Assembly: GCF_019249655.2 (NCBI RefSeq)
Contig: NZ_CP137557.1
Span: 2,947,001-3,011,000 of the forward strand
Length of the DNA stretch: 64,000 nucleotides
Reading direction: 5' to 3'
Source of the DNA: Segatella copri
Lineage (GTDB): Bacteria > Bacteroidota > Bacteroidia > Bacteroidales > Bacteroidaceae
The notes under the pieces are model-generated. The model made no database searches. It was not told the DNA's origin and saw only the letters and a list, made by a program, of their open reading frames with translations. The first letter of the stretch is position 1. Every line of letters begins with the position of its first letter. Made by a program: the position numbers and the translations under genes. Shown here piece after piece: positions 8,957 through 18,623 of the stretch.

Positions 8957-10525
8957 ATGATGATATACAAAGCACTCTCAGTTCTCCTCTTGATGACGGG
9001 CAGCCTCCACATGATGGCAGCTCAAGATGGAACTACAGAATACACTATTCTTACCCAGAGCCCCGAACAGCACATTCAGCATTTCGGAGCCAGTGATGCA
9101 TGGAGCATGCAGTTTCTCGGTCTGTGGCCAGAGAAGCAGCAGGAGCAGATAGCCGACTGGCTTTTCTCTACCGAAAATGATGCTTTGGGCAAGCCTAAAG
9201 GCATCGGACTCTCTATCTGGCGATTCAACCTGGGAGCCGGAAGCGAGGAACAGGGAAAGGCTTCGCAGATTCAGCCGGGCACCAGAACACAGTGCTTCCT
9301 CAATGCCGACGGCTCCTACGACTGGAGCAAGCAGGCTGGCCAGCGCAAGTTTCTGAAGCTTGCCCAGCAGAGAGGCGTGCCTTATTTCCTGGCCTTCTGC
9401 AACTCAGCCCCGGTTTTCTATACCCAAAACGGACTTGCCACCAACACGGGACGCGGCGGTACGCTCAACCTGAAGGATGACTGCTACGGAAAGTTCGGCA
9501 AGTTTATCGCCACTTCGCTCAAAGGCATCGAAGAGCACGATGGCATCCACTTCGACTACATCAGTCCGATTAATGAGCCTGATGGCCACTGGAACTGGAC
9601 CGGACCGAAGCAGGAAGGTAGTCCGGCAACCAACCGCGAGTTTGCCAAGGTGGCAAAGGAAGTGAGCAAAGCGCTGGTAAAGAACAAGCTCAACACCCAG
9701 ATATTGATCAATGAATCGAGCGACTACCGCTGTCTGCTCGGCACGCACATGACCGACTGGCAGCGAGGCTATGAAATCAACTCCTTCTTTACCAAAGACA
9801 GTACGCAAACCTATCTGGGCAAGGTGAAGCAACTGCTCCCCCTCATCGGCGGTCACAGTTACTGGACCAACACCCCTATCCCCTACATGAGAGAGATAAG
9901 AATGCAGATACGCGAGGCGTGCAAGCAGAAGAGCATCAAGTTCTGGCAAACCGAGATCTGCATCATGGGCAACGATGAGGAGATAGGCGGCGGAACCCCT
10001 TACGACTTCTCGATGAAGACAGCCCTCTATGTGGCTCGCGTCATCCACCACGACCTGGTGTATGCCAATGCCGAGAGCTGGAGCTGGTGGCGTGCTGCCG
10101 GCGGCGACTATCGCGACGGCCTCATCCGCATCTACAGCAAGGATGGCTGGAAAAGCGGATGGGCTGTGGATTCCAAACTGATGTGGGCGATGGGCAACTA
10201 CTCCCGCTTCATCCGTCCGGGAGCACGGCGCTACGACATCGCCACCACCTCAGCCGATGGCAAGCAGATAGAAGAAGGCTTCAACGACCCTTACGGAGTG
10301 ATGTGCTCTGCCTATCAGAATGCCGACGGCAAATGGGTGATTGTAGCCATCAACTATGCAGAAGATGTGAAACCGGTGAACTTCAAGTTCGATAATCAGG
10401 AGAAGAAAAACTGGCAGATGTACCGCACCAGCGATATCTCTGCCGAAAGTCTGGCACCCGTGGGAACCTGCGATGGAAACACGCTCCTAGCCCCACGAAG
10501 CATCACGACTTTCGTACAGAAATAA
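8957..10525 (+). CDS. secreted glycoside hydrolase family 30 (endo-beta-1,6-galactanase-like)
   Basis: 522 residues with an N-terminal signal peptide ending near MMAAQ. The (beta/alpha)8 barrel begins at HIQHFGASDAWSMQFLG. The acid/base Glu is in SPINEPDGHWNW (about residue 207) and the nucleophile Glu in FWQTEICIMG (about 336). The C-terminal 80 residues form the beta-sandwich typical of GH30. The W-rich NEP context resembles the GH30_5 galactanases more than glucosylceramidases, and the neighbouring GH35 beta-galactosidase fits stepwise galactan breakdown. Substrate remains inferred. Confidence 0.85.
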   Translation: MMIYKALSVLLLMTGSLHMMAAQDGTTEYTILTQSPEQHIQHFGASDAWSMQFLGLWPEKQQEQIADWLFSTENDALGKPKGIGLSIWRFNLGAGSEEQGKASQIQPGTRTQCFLNADGSYDWSKQAGQRKFLKLAQQRGVPYFLAFCNSAPVFYTQNGLATNTGRGGTLNLKDDCYGKFGKFIATSLKGIEEHDGIHFDYISPINEPDGHWNWTGPKQEGSPATNREFAKVAKEVSKALVKNKLNTQILINESSDYRCLLGTHMTDWQRGYEINSFFTKDSTQTYLGKVKQLLPLIGGHSYWTNTPIPYMREIRMQIREACKQKSIKFWQTEICIMGNDEEIGGGTPYDFSMKTALYVARVIHHDLVYANAESWSWWRAAGGDYRDGLIRIYSKDGWKSGWAVDSKLMWAMGNYSRFIRPGARRYDIATTSADGKQIEEGFNDPYGVMCSAYQNADGKWVIVAINYAEDVKPVNFKFDNQEKKNWQMYRTSDISAESLAPVGTCDGNTLLAPRSITTFVQK

Positions 10526-10570
10526 GTTAAGGAATAAGCTGAAAACAAGAAAAAATAGCCATTTATACTA

Positions 10571-10629
10571 AAAATTAACGAAAAATCCTCATTTTTGAAC
10601 GATTTATTAACGTCAAAAAGAGGATTTTT
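10571..10629 (+). promoter_or_regulatory. operator-like repeats and hairpin between GH30 and GH35 genes
   Basis: AACGA is at 10577 and 10598, 21 bp apart; the second lies in ATTTTTGAACGATTTATTAA, shared with the GH30 promoter. The same stretch has the inverted repeat AAAAATCCTC / GAGGATTTTT (10581-10590 and 10620-10629), which may end the GH30 transcript. Downstream, AATCGCTTATCAGA is repeated (about 10643 and 10677). Confidence 0.4.
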
Positions 10630-10632
10630 CTG

Positions 10633-10640
10633 TAATTTTG
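10633..10640 (+). promoter_or_regulatory. -7 box for the GH35 gene
   Basis: TAATTTTG, immediately after the hairpin arm; the leader to the ATG is about 100 bases. There is no clear -33 box. Confidence 0.55.
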
Positions 10641-10744
10641 CAATCGCTTATCAGAGATAAACTGTAATCAAGCAATAATCGCTTATCAGAAATAAACTGA
10701 ATATAGATAAAAACGTATTAAGATTATAAAACAAAAAAAGATAT

Positions 10745-13111
10745 ATGACATTATCAACTACAATCAAGACACTCGCCCTTGCCTCTATTTTGGCTCTGGC
10801 TCCATCACAAATGATGGCAGCACAGAAAGGCGGTACTTTCACAACAGGAGATAAGACATTTCTCCTCAATGGCAAGCCTTTCGTGGTGAAGGCTGCCGAG
10901 TTGCACTACCCACGTATTCCTCGTGCCTACTGGGAGCATCGCATCAAGATGTGCAAGGCTCTGGGCATGAATACCGTCTGCCTCTACGTGTTCTGGAATA
11001 TACACGAGCAGCAGGAAGGCAAGTTCGACTTTACAGGTAATAACGATGTGGCTGCTTTCTGCCGACTGGCTCAGAAGAACGGCATGTATGTCATCGTTCG
11101 TCCGGGTCCATACGTTTGTGCAGAATGGGAAATGGGCGGTCTGCCTTGGTGGCTTTTGAAGAAGAAGGACATCCGCCTTCGTGAGCAGGATCCTTACTTC
11201 ATGCAGCGTGTTGAAATCTTTGAGAAGGAAGTGGGCAAGCAGCTGGCTCCACTCACCATCCAGAATGGTGGCCCTATCATCATGGTTCAGGTGGAGAATG
11301 AATATGGTTCTTACGGCAAGGACAAGCCATACGTAAGTGCTATCCGTGACATCGTCCGCAAATCAGGCTTCGACAAGGTGAGCCTCTTCCAGTGCGACTG
11401 GTCATCCAACTTCCTGAACAATGGTCTCGATGACCTTACCTGGACCATGAACTTCGGTACAGGTGCCAACATCGACCAGCAGTTTAAGCGTCTCGGCGAG
11501 GTTCGTCCGAATGCTCCTAAGATGTGTTCTGAGTTCTGGAGCGGCTGGTTCGACAAGTGGGGAGCCCGCCACGAAACCCGCCCAGCCAAGGATATGGTAG
11601 AAGGAATGGACGAAATGCTGAGCAAAGGCATCAGCTTCTCTCTCTATATGACCCACGGCGGAACCAGCTTCGGCCATTGGGCAGGTGCCAACTCTCCTGG
11701 TTTCCAGCCAGACGTAACCAGCTACGATTACGATGCCCCTATCAATGAATGGGGATTGGCTACTCCTAAGTTCTATGAACTGCAGAAGATGATGGCGAAA
11801 TACAACGACGGCAAGAAGTTGCCAGCCGTGCCTAAGGCTCCAATGCAAATCATCAAGGTGCCTGAGTTCAAGTTCACCGAGTACAAGCCTCTGAGCTATG
11901 GCATCGGAAAGGAGAAGGAAAGCAATGTTCCTCAGAGTTTCGAGGATATGGACATGGGATGGGGAACGATGGTTTACGAGACCCAGGTTCCTGCCATCCA
12001 GGGAACCTCTACCCTCACCGGTGAGTTCCACGATTTTGCCCAGGTATATGTGAATGGTAAGTATGTTGGCAAGATAGACCGTGTGAAGAACGAGAAATCA
12101 CTCGAATTGCCAGCCATGCCACAGGGTGCTCAGCTCACCATCGTGGTAGAAGGTATGGGACGAATCAACTTCGGCCGTGCCATCAAGGACTACAAGGGTA
12201 TCATCGGCAACGTAACCCTCACCACTCAGAAGGAGGATTGCGAACTTGCCCTCACCCCTACCCGATGGAACAACAGTACCATCGCTGATGATTATCAGAC
12301 GGCAGTGAAGGCACTCGCCATGCCAACCAACAAGATGCGTGGTCTGCAAAGCAAGGCAGGTTACTATCGCGGCTACTTCAACCTGAAGAAGGTGGGCGAT
12401 ACCTTTATTAATATGGAGGCATTCGGCAAGGGACAGGTTTATGTAAACGGACATGCCCTCGGCCGCTTCTGGCAGATTGGTCCTCAGCAGACCCTCTATC
12501 TCCCAGGTTGCTGGTTGAAGAAGGGCAAGAACGAGGTGATTGTTCTCGATGTAGTAGGTCCTAAGGGCGAAGCAGGCAAGCCAGGTTCTAACGTGGCTCC
12601 TACCGCTTTCTGCCAGGATCATCCGGAGCTCGACAAGCTGAATCTCGAAAAGAGCAACAAGCACAACGAGCCAGGTCATCGCATGGATCTCAATTCTGCG
12701 ACTCCAGTATTGAAGGGCGAGTTCAAGGCTGGCAACGGCTGGCAGACCATCAAGCTCGACAAGCCTGTAACAGGTCGCTACTTCGCCATCCAGGCAGAAA
12801 GCAGCCAGAGCGGCGACAACCAGATTGCCATCGCCGAGGTTTATCTTCAGGATGCCAGCGGCAACCGCATCGACCGCAACAACTGGGTAGCCTTCTATGC
12901 CGACAGCGAGAAGGGCAACTCAACACTCGACAAGATGTTTGACTTGCAGGAGAGCACTTACTGGCAGACCGAAAAGGGAGCCAACTTCCCACACCTCGGC
13001 ATCGTGGATATGGGCAAGGAGGTTACCATCTCAGCCTTCGAGTATTTGCCACGTGCCGAGCAGGGTGCTCCAGGCAGCGTGAAGGCATTCAAGCTCTATG
13101 TAAAGAAATAA
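10745..13111 (+). CDS. secreted GH35 beta-galactosidase with C-terminal discoidin-like domain
   Basis: 788 residues. A signal peptide ends near QMMAAQ. The GH35 catalytic barrel covers about 30-340: LHYPRIPRAYWEHRIKM, acid/base Glu in VQVENEYGSYG, and nucleophile Glu in CSEFWSGWFDKWG. Jelly-roll galactose-binding regions follow to about 620. The last 140 residues (from about PVLKGEFKAG) resemble an F5/8-type C, CBM32-like module. It removes terminal beta-linked galactose, probably in the periplasm or at the surface. It forms a pair with the upstream GH30 gene and shares an upstream motif with it. Confidence 0.93.
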   Translation: MTLSTTIKTLALASILALAPSQMMAAQKGGTFTTGDKTFLLNGKPFVVKAAELHYPRIPRAYWEHRIKMCKALGMNTVCLYVFWNIHEQQEGKFDFTGNNDVAAFCRLAQKNGMYVIVRPGPYVCAEWEMGGLPWWLLKKKDIRLREQDPYFMQRVEIFEKEVGKQLAPLTIQNGGPIIMVQVENEYGSYGKDKPYVSAIRDIVRKSGFDKVSLFQCDWSSNFLNNGLDDLTWTMNFGTGANIDQQFKRLGEVRPNAPKMCSEFWSGWFDKWGARHETRPAKDMVEGMDEMLSKGISFSLYMTHGGTSFGHWAGANSPGFQPDVTSYDYDAPINEWGLATPKFYELQKMMAKYNDGKKLPAVPKAPMQIIKVPEFKFTEYKPLSYGIGKEKESNVPQSFEDMDMGWGTMVYETQVPAIQGTSTLTGEFHDFAQVYVNGKYVGKIDRVKNEKSLELPAMPQGAQLTIVVEGMGRINFGRAIKDYKGIIGNVTLTTQKEDCELALTPTRWNNSTIADDYQTAVKALAMPTNKMRGLQSKAGYYRGYFNLKKVGDTFINMEAFGKGQVYVNGHALGRFWQIGPQQTLYLPGCWLKKGKNEVIVLDVVGPKGEAGKPGSNVAPTAFCQDHPELDKLNLEKSNKHNEPGHRMDLNSATPVLKGEFKAGNGWQTIKLDKPVTGRYFAIQAESSQSGDNQIAIAEVYLQDASGNRIDRNNWVAFYADSEKGNSTLDKMFDLQESTYWQTEKGANFPHLGIVDMGKEVTISAFEYLPRAEQGAPGSVKAFKLYVKK

Positions 13112-13164
13112 TAGTTTTTAGCATAAGTTTATATAGAATATTTGTGAAAGTTAGTTAGAATGAT

Positions 13165-13195
13165 AAAGAGGCGAGTCGTGAGACCCGCCTCTTTT
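13165..13195. terminator. bidirectional terminator between GH35 and the TonB receptor
   Basis: Stem AAAGAGGCG / CGCCTCTTT with a 12-base loop, followed by T-rich sequence in both directions; its right arm touches the receptor stop codon. Confidence 0.75.
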
Positions 13196-15254
13196 AAAAC
13201 AACTTGTCAATATCTACAGATAATCCTACCTGAAGATTCACGCCATCGGTGATAGGACTGTTCAGATAATAATACTTCGGCTTATAACCGAAGAGATTAT
13301 CCAGCGCCGCAGTCACCTTCACCGCCTTGCCGATGCGCTGCACCAGCGAAAGCTTCCAGATGGTGTAGGCAGGATAGCTCACCGTAAGGGTTCCCTCGCT
13401 TACATTATAATAATTCTTATACTCCACGTTTTCTACGCCCGAAAGATAGCGGCCGCTCAATCCGATGTTCAGTCCATAGTTTTTATTAAACTGATGGTCG
13501 TAATCCATGCGGGCATTGAAGGCATGCTCACGAGTCGGAATATACTGGTTGTTGATGGTGTTGCCATCCTTATCCTTCGCCAGCTGCTCCTTGGTATAGG
13601 CATAGGTGAAGCGGGCAGAAAAACCGTTGTTCCATCGTGCCTGCACGCCTACCTCTCCTCCACACACGCTGTAGGAATCCAGATTGGTGTAAGGCAGATA
13701 AGGCAGCTTATCCTCTACACTCTTGAAATAAGGAGCCGATGTAGACAGCTTGTTCTTCACCTTATTATAATAGAGGGATGCCGTATAGTTGTAATGTCCC
13801 TTGGTGTATTCGGCAGAGAGATTGAAGTTGTGGCTCACCTCCGCCTTCAGATGCTCGTTACCTTCCACAATCCAGATGCCGCTCATATCGAAGTTGTAGT
13901 ATTTCTCCTTGAGCGATGGGGCACGGAAGCCCATACCGTAACCTGCTCTCAGCGAGAGATTGCGTATCGGGGTATAACGGAGATTCAGCTTCGGGGTAAC
14001 ATGCGAATCCTTGCCATCCGAGAAATAGTCGTAGCGCAAGGCGCCCACCATCTCCCATTTTTCAGAGATGCGCCAGTCATACTGCGCAAATACATCGAAG
14101 GTATCCTGCTTGCGGGTGCCATTGCTCAAATTGGTATTCATCAGATAGTCGTGCATATAGTCGGAACCGATGGTCAGCACGTCGCCGCCCTCGAATGCGT
14201 GGTTATAGAGCAGGCGGAATGTGTTCTGCACATTGCTGTAGTCACGGATATCCAGATGGCGAATTTTCTGATAATCAGACTTATCATATTGATCGAAAGC
14301 ATAGCTCAACTGCAAGGCATCATCTGTAGTGATATCCCAATTCATCTTCAAGCCACCCGAGAAATCACGATAACGCTCTGGTAAATCGGCTGTTCTCACG
14401 GTTTCGCGGAAGAAATAGCCGGCCCGACCGGTGAGACTGAAGTTCTGGGTTGGACTCCATACCAGCTGGTTCTTGAAGTTGGCTGTCTTATCGCCATAAA
14501 CAGTAGCAATGACGCGGGTCACGGGATTTTCGGCACTATGCACATTGTAATTATCCAGACGGTTGAAATTTGCCGTAAACATATTGTTCCAATGCTTGCT
14601 GTTCAGTCCGAAGGAAGCGCCATATCGCTGCTCGTTATGCTTGGCAAGTCTGCCGTTCACATTCAGCGTCCAGGGTTTCTTACCCTTCTTGGTGATGATA
14701 TTGATGACGCCGCCCGTGGCATTGCTGCCGTAAAGGGCAGAAGCCGCACCCTTCACAATCTCGATGCGCTCCACATTGTCCATGTTCAATCGGGTGAAAT
14801 CCACATCATCCATCGTCTCTCCAGCCAGTCGCTCGCCATCCACAAGAAAGAGAACTCCCTGACCGCCGAATCCGGAAAAGTTGAGATGGGTCTGCTGATT
14901 CATGGCATAAGAGAACTCCACGCCCGGCAACTCCTGCTGAAGCAGATCCTGCACATTGGTGGCATCGAGCCTGGCGATATCCTTGGAGCCGATCACTCGG
15001 GTCTGGATAGGTGTATCCTTCAGGAACTTAGGGGTACGGGTGCCCGTAACCACCACCTCGGTGAGGTCAAACTGGCGACTGATGGAATCGAGATAGGCCT
15101 CGAAAGCCAGGGAGTCACGGATGCTCTTCTGGTCTACGCCCGGCACATTGTCATGGGTAGGCACATTGTCGGCGCTGGCAGAAAGCGCTGCGCCAGCCGG
15201 AAGAGCCGCCATATTGGCTAATAATATCGAGTATAACAGATATTTCTTCTTCAT
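13194..15254 (-). CDS. TonB-dependent outer-membrane receptor, heme-uptake type
   Basis: 686 residues. A signal peptide is followed by the TonB-box-like EVVVTGTR (about 67-74). A plug domain then runs to about 200, with VDGERLAGETMDDVDFTRLN and GAASALYGSNATGGVINIITKK, and a 22-strand barrel ends in an aromatic residue (KLF). There is no SusC-type N-terminal carboxypeptidase-like extension. The gene directly upstream encodes a HmuY-like lipoprotein, the hallmark of the HmuR/HmuY heme acquisition pair in Porphyromonas and Prevotella. I therefore infer a heme or porphyrin substrate. Confidence 0.85.
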   Translation of the reverse strand: MKKKYLLYSILLANMAALPAGAALSASADNVPTHDNVPGVDQKSIRDSLAFEAYLDSISRQFDLTEVVVTGTRTPKFLKDTPIQTRVIGSKDIARLDATNVQDLLQQELPGVEFSYAMNQQTHLNFSGFGGQGVLFLVDGERLAGETMDDVDFTRLNMDNVERIEIVKGAASALYGSNATGGVINIITKKGKKPWTLNVNGRLAKHNEQRYGASFGLNSKHWNNMFTANFNRLDNYNVHSAENPVTRVIATVYGDKTANFKNQLVWSPTQNFSLTGRAGYFFRETVRTADLPERYRDFSGGLKMNWDITTDDALQLSYAFDQYDKSDYQKIRHLDIRDYSNVQNTFRLLYNHAFEGGDVLTIGSDYMHDYLMNTNLSNGTRKQDTFDVFAQYDWRISEKWEMVGALRYDYFSDGKDSHVTPKLNLRYTPIRNLSLRAGYGMGFRAPSLKEKYYNFDMSGIWIVEGNEHLKAEVSHNFNLSAEYTKGHYNYTASLYYNKVKNKLSTSAPYFKSVEDKLPYLPYTNLDSYSVCGGEVGVQARWNNGFSARFTYAYTKEQLAKDKDGNTINNQYIPTREHAFNARMDYDHQFNKNYGLNIGLSGRYLSGVENVEYKNYYNVSEGTLTVSYPAYTIWKLSLVQRIGKAVKVTAALDNLFGYKPKYYYLNSPITDGVNLQVGLSVDIDKLF

Positions 15255-15271
15255 TGTTTTCGTAAGGATAC

Positions 15272-15309
15272 AATTAATATGGATATTTATAATTAATATG
15301 GATATTTAT
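15272..15309 (-). repeat. 19-bp tandem duplication at the hmuY 3' end
   Basis: AATTAATATGGATATTTAT is present twice back to back (15272-15290 and 15291-15309). It repeats the last codons and stop of the HmuY-like gene. Confidence 0.8.
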
Positions 15310-16102
15310 AATTGATAGTCATCCAGCACTTTACGCCCTTTGGTGAGAGATAGTTCTCAAGCTGGATAGCGGCGTAGGTACCATCCTTCAGTCGGAGGAT
15401 GAACACATGGTTGTTGAGCGAGAACGATGGCGGCATCGGTGGAATCTCCATCGAGAGCCAGGAAGACAACACCTTGTTTATGGCGATGCCCTGCGATGGC
15501 ACGGAACCCAGAAGCATCTGCTCCTGACTGTCCCAAACCTCATTCTCCGACCATTCATCTTCGGTAAACTGCTTGTTATGGAAGGCTTCGCTGGTTTCAG
15601 GCAACTGATCCATGGAAGTATAGCTGGTTTCCAGAACGGCTCCGCCATTGGTACGCACATTGTTGCGATGAATGGCAAGAGTCCATTCGCTTGGAGCAGT
15701 CTGCTCAGCAGTAGGCACAAAGTAAGTAAAAGTATTCTTCCTGATGCCTTCGCCGAAGACATCAAACCAATACATATATTGTCCAGCCTTTCTGCCCGCT
15801 GTGGCAGCAGCATGCCCGGCTTCCGATTCATCCTTCTCGCCAGTGGCAGTCATCGGGATGGGATAAGCCTCAAACTCGGTCTGCGCCTTCAAGAGCGCAG
15901 CCTCATCGCCAGCCTCCGTCAGTTTCTGCAACCGAGGCAAATCAATGTAATACCAGTCGGTCCAACTGGTGGCATTCATCACAATCTGTCCCTTAGCCGG
16001 CACAATCTCTTCCGGCTCATCATATATATCATCAAAAATACCGTTGCAGGCAGTAAGCATCAGCATGCCCAAGCCTGCAACGGTCATTTTCAGATGATTC
16101 AT
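15293..16102 (-). CDS. hmuY: HmuY-like heme-binding lipoprotein
   Basis: About 269 residues from ATG 16102 (ATG 16120 would add six residues before the signal peptide). The lipobox LTAC gives a lipidated Cys near residue 19. The C-terminal half, with HVFILRLKDGTYAAIQLENY and KGVKCWMTINYKY, matches the HmuY fold ending. HmuY proteins sit on the outer leaflet, take heme from host carriers and pass it to the TonB receptor. That receptor is encoded 38 bp downstream, so the pair is an operon. The heme-ligating histidines of P. gingivalis HmuY cannot be assigned by eye. Confidence 0.8.
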   Translation of the reverse strand: MNHLKMTVAGLGMLMLTACNGIFDDIYDEPEEIVPAKGQIVMNATSWTDWYYIDLPRLQKLTEAGDEAALLKAQTEFEAYPIPMTATGEKDESEAGHAAATAGRKAGQYMYWFDVFGEGIRKNTFTYFVPTAEQTAPSEWTLAIHRNNVRTNGGAVLETSYTSMDQLPETSEAFHNKQFTEDEWSENEVWDSQEQMLLGSVPSQGIAINKVLSSWLSMEIPPMPPSFSLNNHVFILRLKDGTYAAIQLENYLSPKGVKCWMTINYKYPY

Positions 16103-16190
16103 TTTTATCCAATTCGTCATCTATTCTTGTTTGTCTGATAATTGATACTCTATTTCCTGCGAAATATCGCTTTCTTGAAATCTTTCAGTT

Positions 16191-17198
16191 TTATTTCTTG
16201 AAATATTTCTTGCCGTTTACGATGACTACACCCTTGTAGCTCTCGCTGACAACCTGACCGTTGAGGTTGTACATCTTGCCATCGTTCTTCTTCTGAACAT
16301 CGTTCTTGACAGAAGAGATGCCGGTAGCCGCGCTATTGAAGCTTGAAACGATGCCAAAAGGCATGGCACCCATCTGGAAGGTGTTCACGATGTCGGTAAT
16401 CTTGCTGCCGTCATACTTCACGAGGATGTTGTTATCCTTCGCTGTATTGAATCCATACTCACCGTCCATGGACTTGTTGCCATCCTTCTCTGCGGTGAAG
16501 TGGAAGCTCAAGCCATCGTTCTTGTAATCACGGTAGAAACCGCCCTTCTCCTCATCGTAGGTCAAGCCCTTCACGGTGTAAGTACCCAGCGTCAGGTTAC
16601 CCATCAAGGTGTTGTCCAGTTTATAGGTAGGAATCTCAACATCCACCTTCTGCACGTCGCCATCCATATACTTGCGCACATTGTAGGTTACACCCTCGTT
16701 TGCATAAGGGAACATGCCGCCTACATTCACGGTGATAGCACTGGTAACAGCCTTTACATAATATGACTTGATGTTGTAAGTCATAGGGAAAGGCATAGCA
16801 CCATACTGGAAGACAGCCTTCAAGGTAAGCGAGTTATCTGCCATGTTATAGGTGCCAGATACTGATGAGCCCTTGATAGCCTTCTCAACGCCATCCACGG
16901 TAACCTGAGCTTCAAAAGGCTGCTCAGCCATGGTAATCACATGATTGTCACCCTTGGTGAAAGCTACGTTCTTGATGGTGAAAGAAGGGATGGTAGCCAT
17001 GCCCTTCATGGCTGGAAGCGTGATGTTGCCAGCACTCATGCTAGCCATTTCAAACTTTACGGTATCGCTGGCATTCTCAGTATTCTGAGTCAACACGCTC
17101 ATGGTTGAAGCACCAGCAAAAGTCAAGGCACCATGCATCTGTGCCATCATATTACCTGCCAACATGGTGGCAAAGACGAGAGTAAAGAATTTCTTCAT
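16191..17198 (-). CDS. secreted calycin-like domain protein with C-terminal sorting-type tail
   Basis: 335 residues from ATG 17198; the upstream ATG at 17255 is unlikely because MKKFFTLVFATMLAGNMMAQ is a complete signal peptide. Two similar beta-barrel halves (from about 20 and about 170) repeat the theme GNITLPAMKGM..IPSF / GNLTLGTYTVKGL, as in Bacteroidota calycin-like proteins. The tail KMYNLNGQVV..KGVVIVNGKKYFKK resembles the short C-terminal cap seen on many Prevotella secreted proteins. It sits between HmuY and a membrane protein in the heme cluster, with its own promoter box. Binding of a small hydrophobic ligand is plausible but inferred. Confidence 0.75.
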   Translation of the reverse strand: MKKFFTLVFATMLAGNMMAQMHGALTFAGASTMSVLTQNTENASDTVKFEMASMSAGNITLPAMKGMATIPSFTIKNVAFTKGDNHVITMAEQPFEAQVTVDGVEKAIKGSSVSGTYNMADNSLTLKAVFQYGAMPFPMTYNIKSYYVKAVTSAITVNVGGMFPYANEGVTYNVRKYMDGDVQKVDVEIPTYKLDNTLMGNLTLGTYTVKGLTYDEEKGGFYRDYKNDGLSFHFTAEKDGNKSMDGEYGFNTAKDNNILVKYDGSKITDIVNTFQMGAMPFGIVSSFNSAATGISSVKNDVQKKNDGKMYNLNGQVVSESYKGVVIVNGKKYFKK

Positions 17199-17272
17199 AT
17201 CTATTCTATTTTCTATTATTTGTTTATTAAAATTATTATATCTATTTTGTTTCACTTATCGTTTTTGGGGTG

Positions 17273-17280
17273 CAAAGGTA
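17273..17280 (-). promoter_or_regulatory. -7 box for the calycin-like/HmuY/receptor cluster
   Basis: TACCTTTG on the minus strand with ATTG 20 bp upstream (17301-17304), a weak -33. It lies 75 bp before ATG 17198. No Fur-like inverted repeat was recognised by eye. Confidence 0.65.
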
Positions 17281-17377
17281 CGGAGTTTCCTCCATACCTG
17301 CAATACCCATAAATAAGGATTCTCATCAATACCTACTTTTAGGTACCCAATGAAAGAAGCAACTCGAAAGAAGCTTC

Positions 17378-18361
17378 TTACTCCTTTATTTCAATCTCTC
17401 CCCCGTTATCCTTGGCGTTGTAAAACCAGAAACCGAGAATCAATCCTACAAACACCAGCAGGATGCCCACCATCTCTGCAACATGGTTGCCCGGATCCAC
17501 CCAAATCTCCTTGAAGAATCCGTTGCGGGCTGCAATCTCCACAGCCGTCCACAATACGATGACGTTGGCAAGCGACATGCGCAGGTTTCTACCCCAATGA
17601 CCGATGTACAACTGCTTCTTGAAGATCATGCCCGAACCGATGAGACAGAGGATGCCGATGGCATAAGTCACAGGATGAGTGGTGCCGAGGAACACCGGGT
17701 CGTAGCAGAACATTAATAATAGGTATAAGCCCCACATCATGATGTTCCACTCCATAAAGGTAACTATGCTGGCATGATGAGCCATCGGACGAAGCTCTAC
17801 ATGGTTCTTCACGCCGCAATGGTTCTGAATCCAACGGATGAAATTGCAGCCCGTCTTGGTGCAGAATATATACATCACCAGGAACATCATCCACATGCCG
17901 AAAGTGGCTGGCATAATGAGATATTCAGGGCGTGAGCCACGAATTTCCTTCAGTTCCGCACGGCTGAATTCCTCCAGCGGAGTGCCGTTGATGGTATAGG
18001 TATGATGCACGCCGATGCCATTCACATATTCTGTAGCAGTCTGAACCACGCCATTGCCCACCAGGTCGCAATGCACACCATAGCGCTGGGCATAATAAGC
18101 CAGCAGGAACTCCACCCAGCCGGTCCAGAACAGCAGGGCACCCGCCATACCGAACACGGTCTGTTTGGTATCACCCTTCACGAATACGCCCCAGATGGTA
18201 ATCACCAGTCCCACGAAACCCATGGCAAAGGCAGAATAATGCAAGGTGGCAGGCTGCATGGTATGCTCCATGATAATCATCAGCGCATGGCCCAAAGGCA
18301 TCAACAACAAGATAATCAATATAGACCCTATGGTCATTCCCAAGTTTTTTGTCTTCATCAT
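17378..18361 (-). CDS. polytopic inner-membrane protein of the heme cluster, function unknown
   Basis: 327 residues with about eight hydrophobic segments. A soluble loop (about 120-160) contains GIGVHHTYTINGTP. Histidines are frequent near membrane edges (HALMIIMEH, AHHAS, YIGHWGRN), which could suit heme or metal contact, but no family is recognised. It has its own promoter and lies head-to-tail with the calycin-like gene. Location suggests a role in heme transport or handling. Confidence 0.6.
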   Translation of the reverse strand: MMKTKNLGMTIGSILIILLLMPLGHALMIIMEHTMQPATLHYSAFAMGFVGLVITIWGVFVKGDTKQTVFGMAGALLFWTGWVEFLLAYYAQRYGVHCDLVGNGVVQTATEYVNGIGVHHTYTINGTPLEEFSRAELKEIRGSRPEYLIMPATFGMWMMFLVMYIFCTKTGCNFIRWIQNHCGVKNHVELRPMAHHASIVTFMEWNIMMWGLYLLLMFCYDPVFLGTTHPVTYAIGILCLIGSGMIFKKQLYIGHWGRNLRMSLANVIVLWTAVEIAARNGFFKEIWVDPGNHVAEMVGILLVFVGLILGFWFYNAKDNGGEIEIKE

Positions 18362-18427
18362 GTTTTATTTCTATTTATTACTACTTATTACTATTTATAC
18401 TGTTTATTATTATTTCAAATTGGGTTG

Positions 18428-18435
18428 CAAAGATA
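18428..18435 (-). promoter_or_regulatory. -7 box for the polytopic membrane protein
   Basis: TATCTTTG on the minus strand with ATTG 20 bp upstream. The 295-bp gap 18362-18656 otherwise holds only this and the divergent fhs promoter. Confidence 0.6.
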
Positions 18436-18623
18436 CAACTATTTAGACTTTTTCGCAATACCTAGAAATAATGATTTGATTTCACTCGGTTTATCACCAT
18501 AAATGATGATTCAAATTCATCAGTCTTTATCATTAGTTTCCCTATAAATCATGATAAAGCCTGATATTCTGCCCCTTTTGTTTTTTTTATACTTTCTTAT
18601 GCCGCAATCTGAATACTTTTGCG

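Noticed and set aside
13494..14384. 296-codon plus-strand ORF inside the TonB receptor
   Set aside because: Shadow of a well-supported receptor gene on the other strand.
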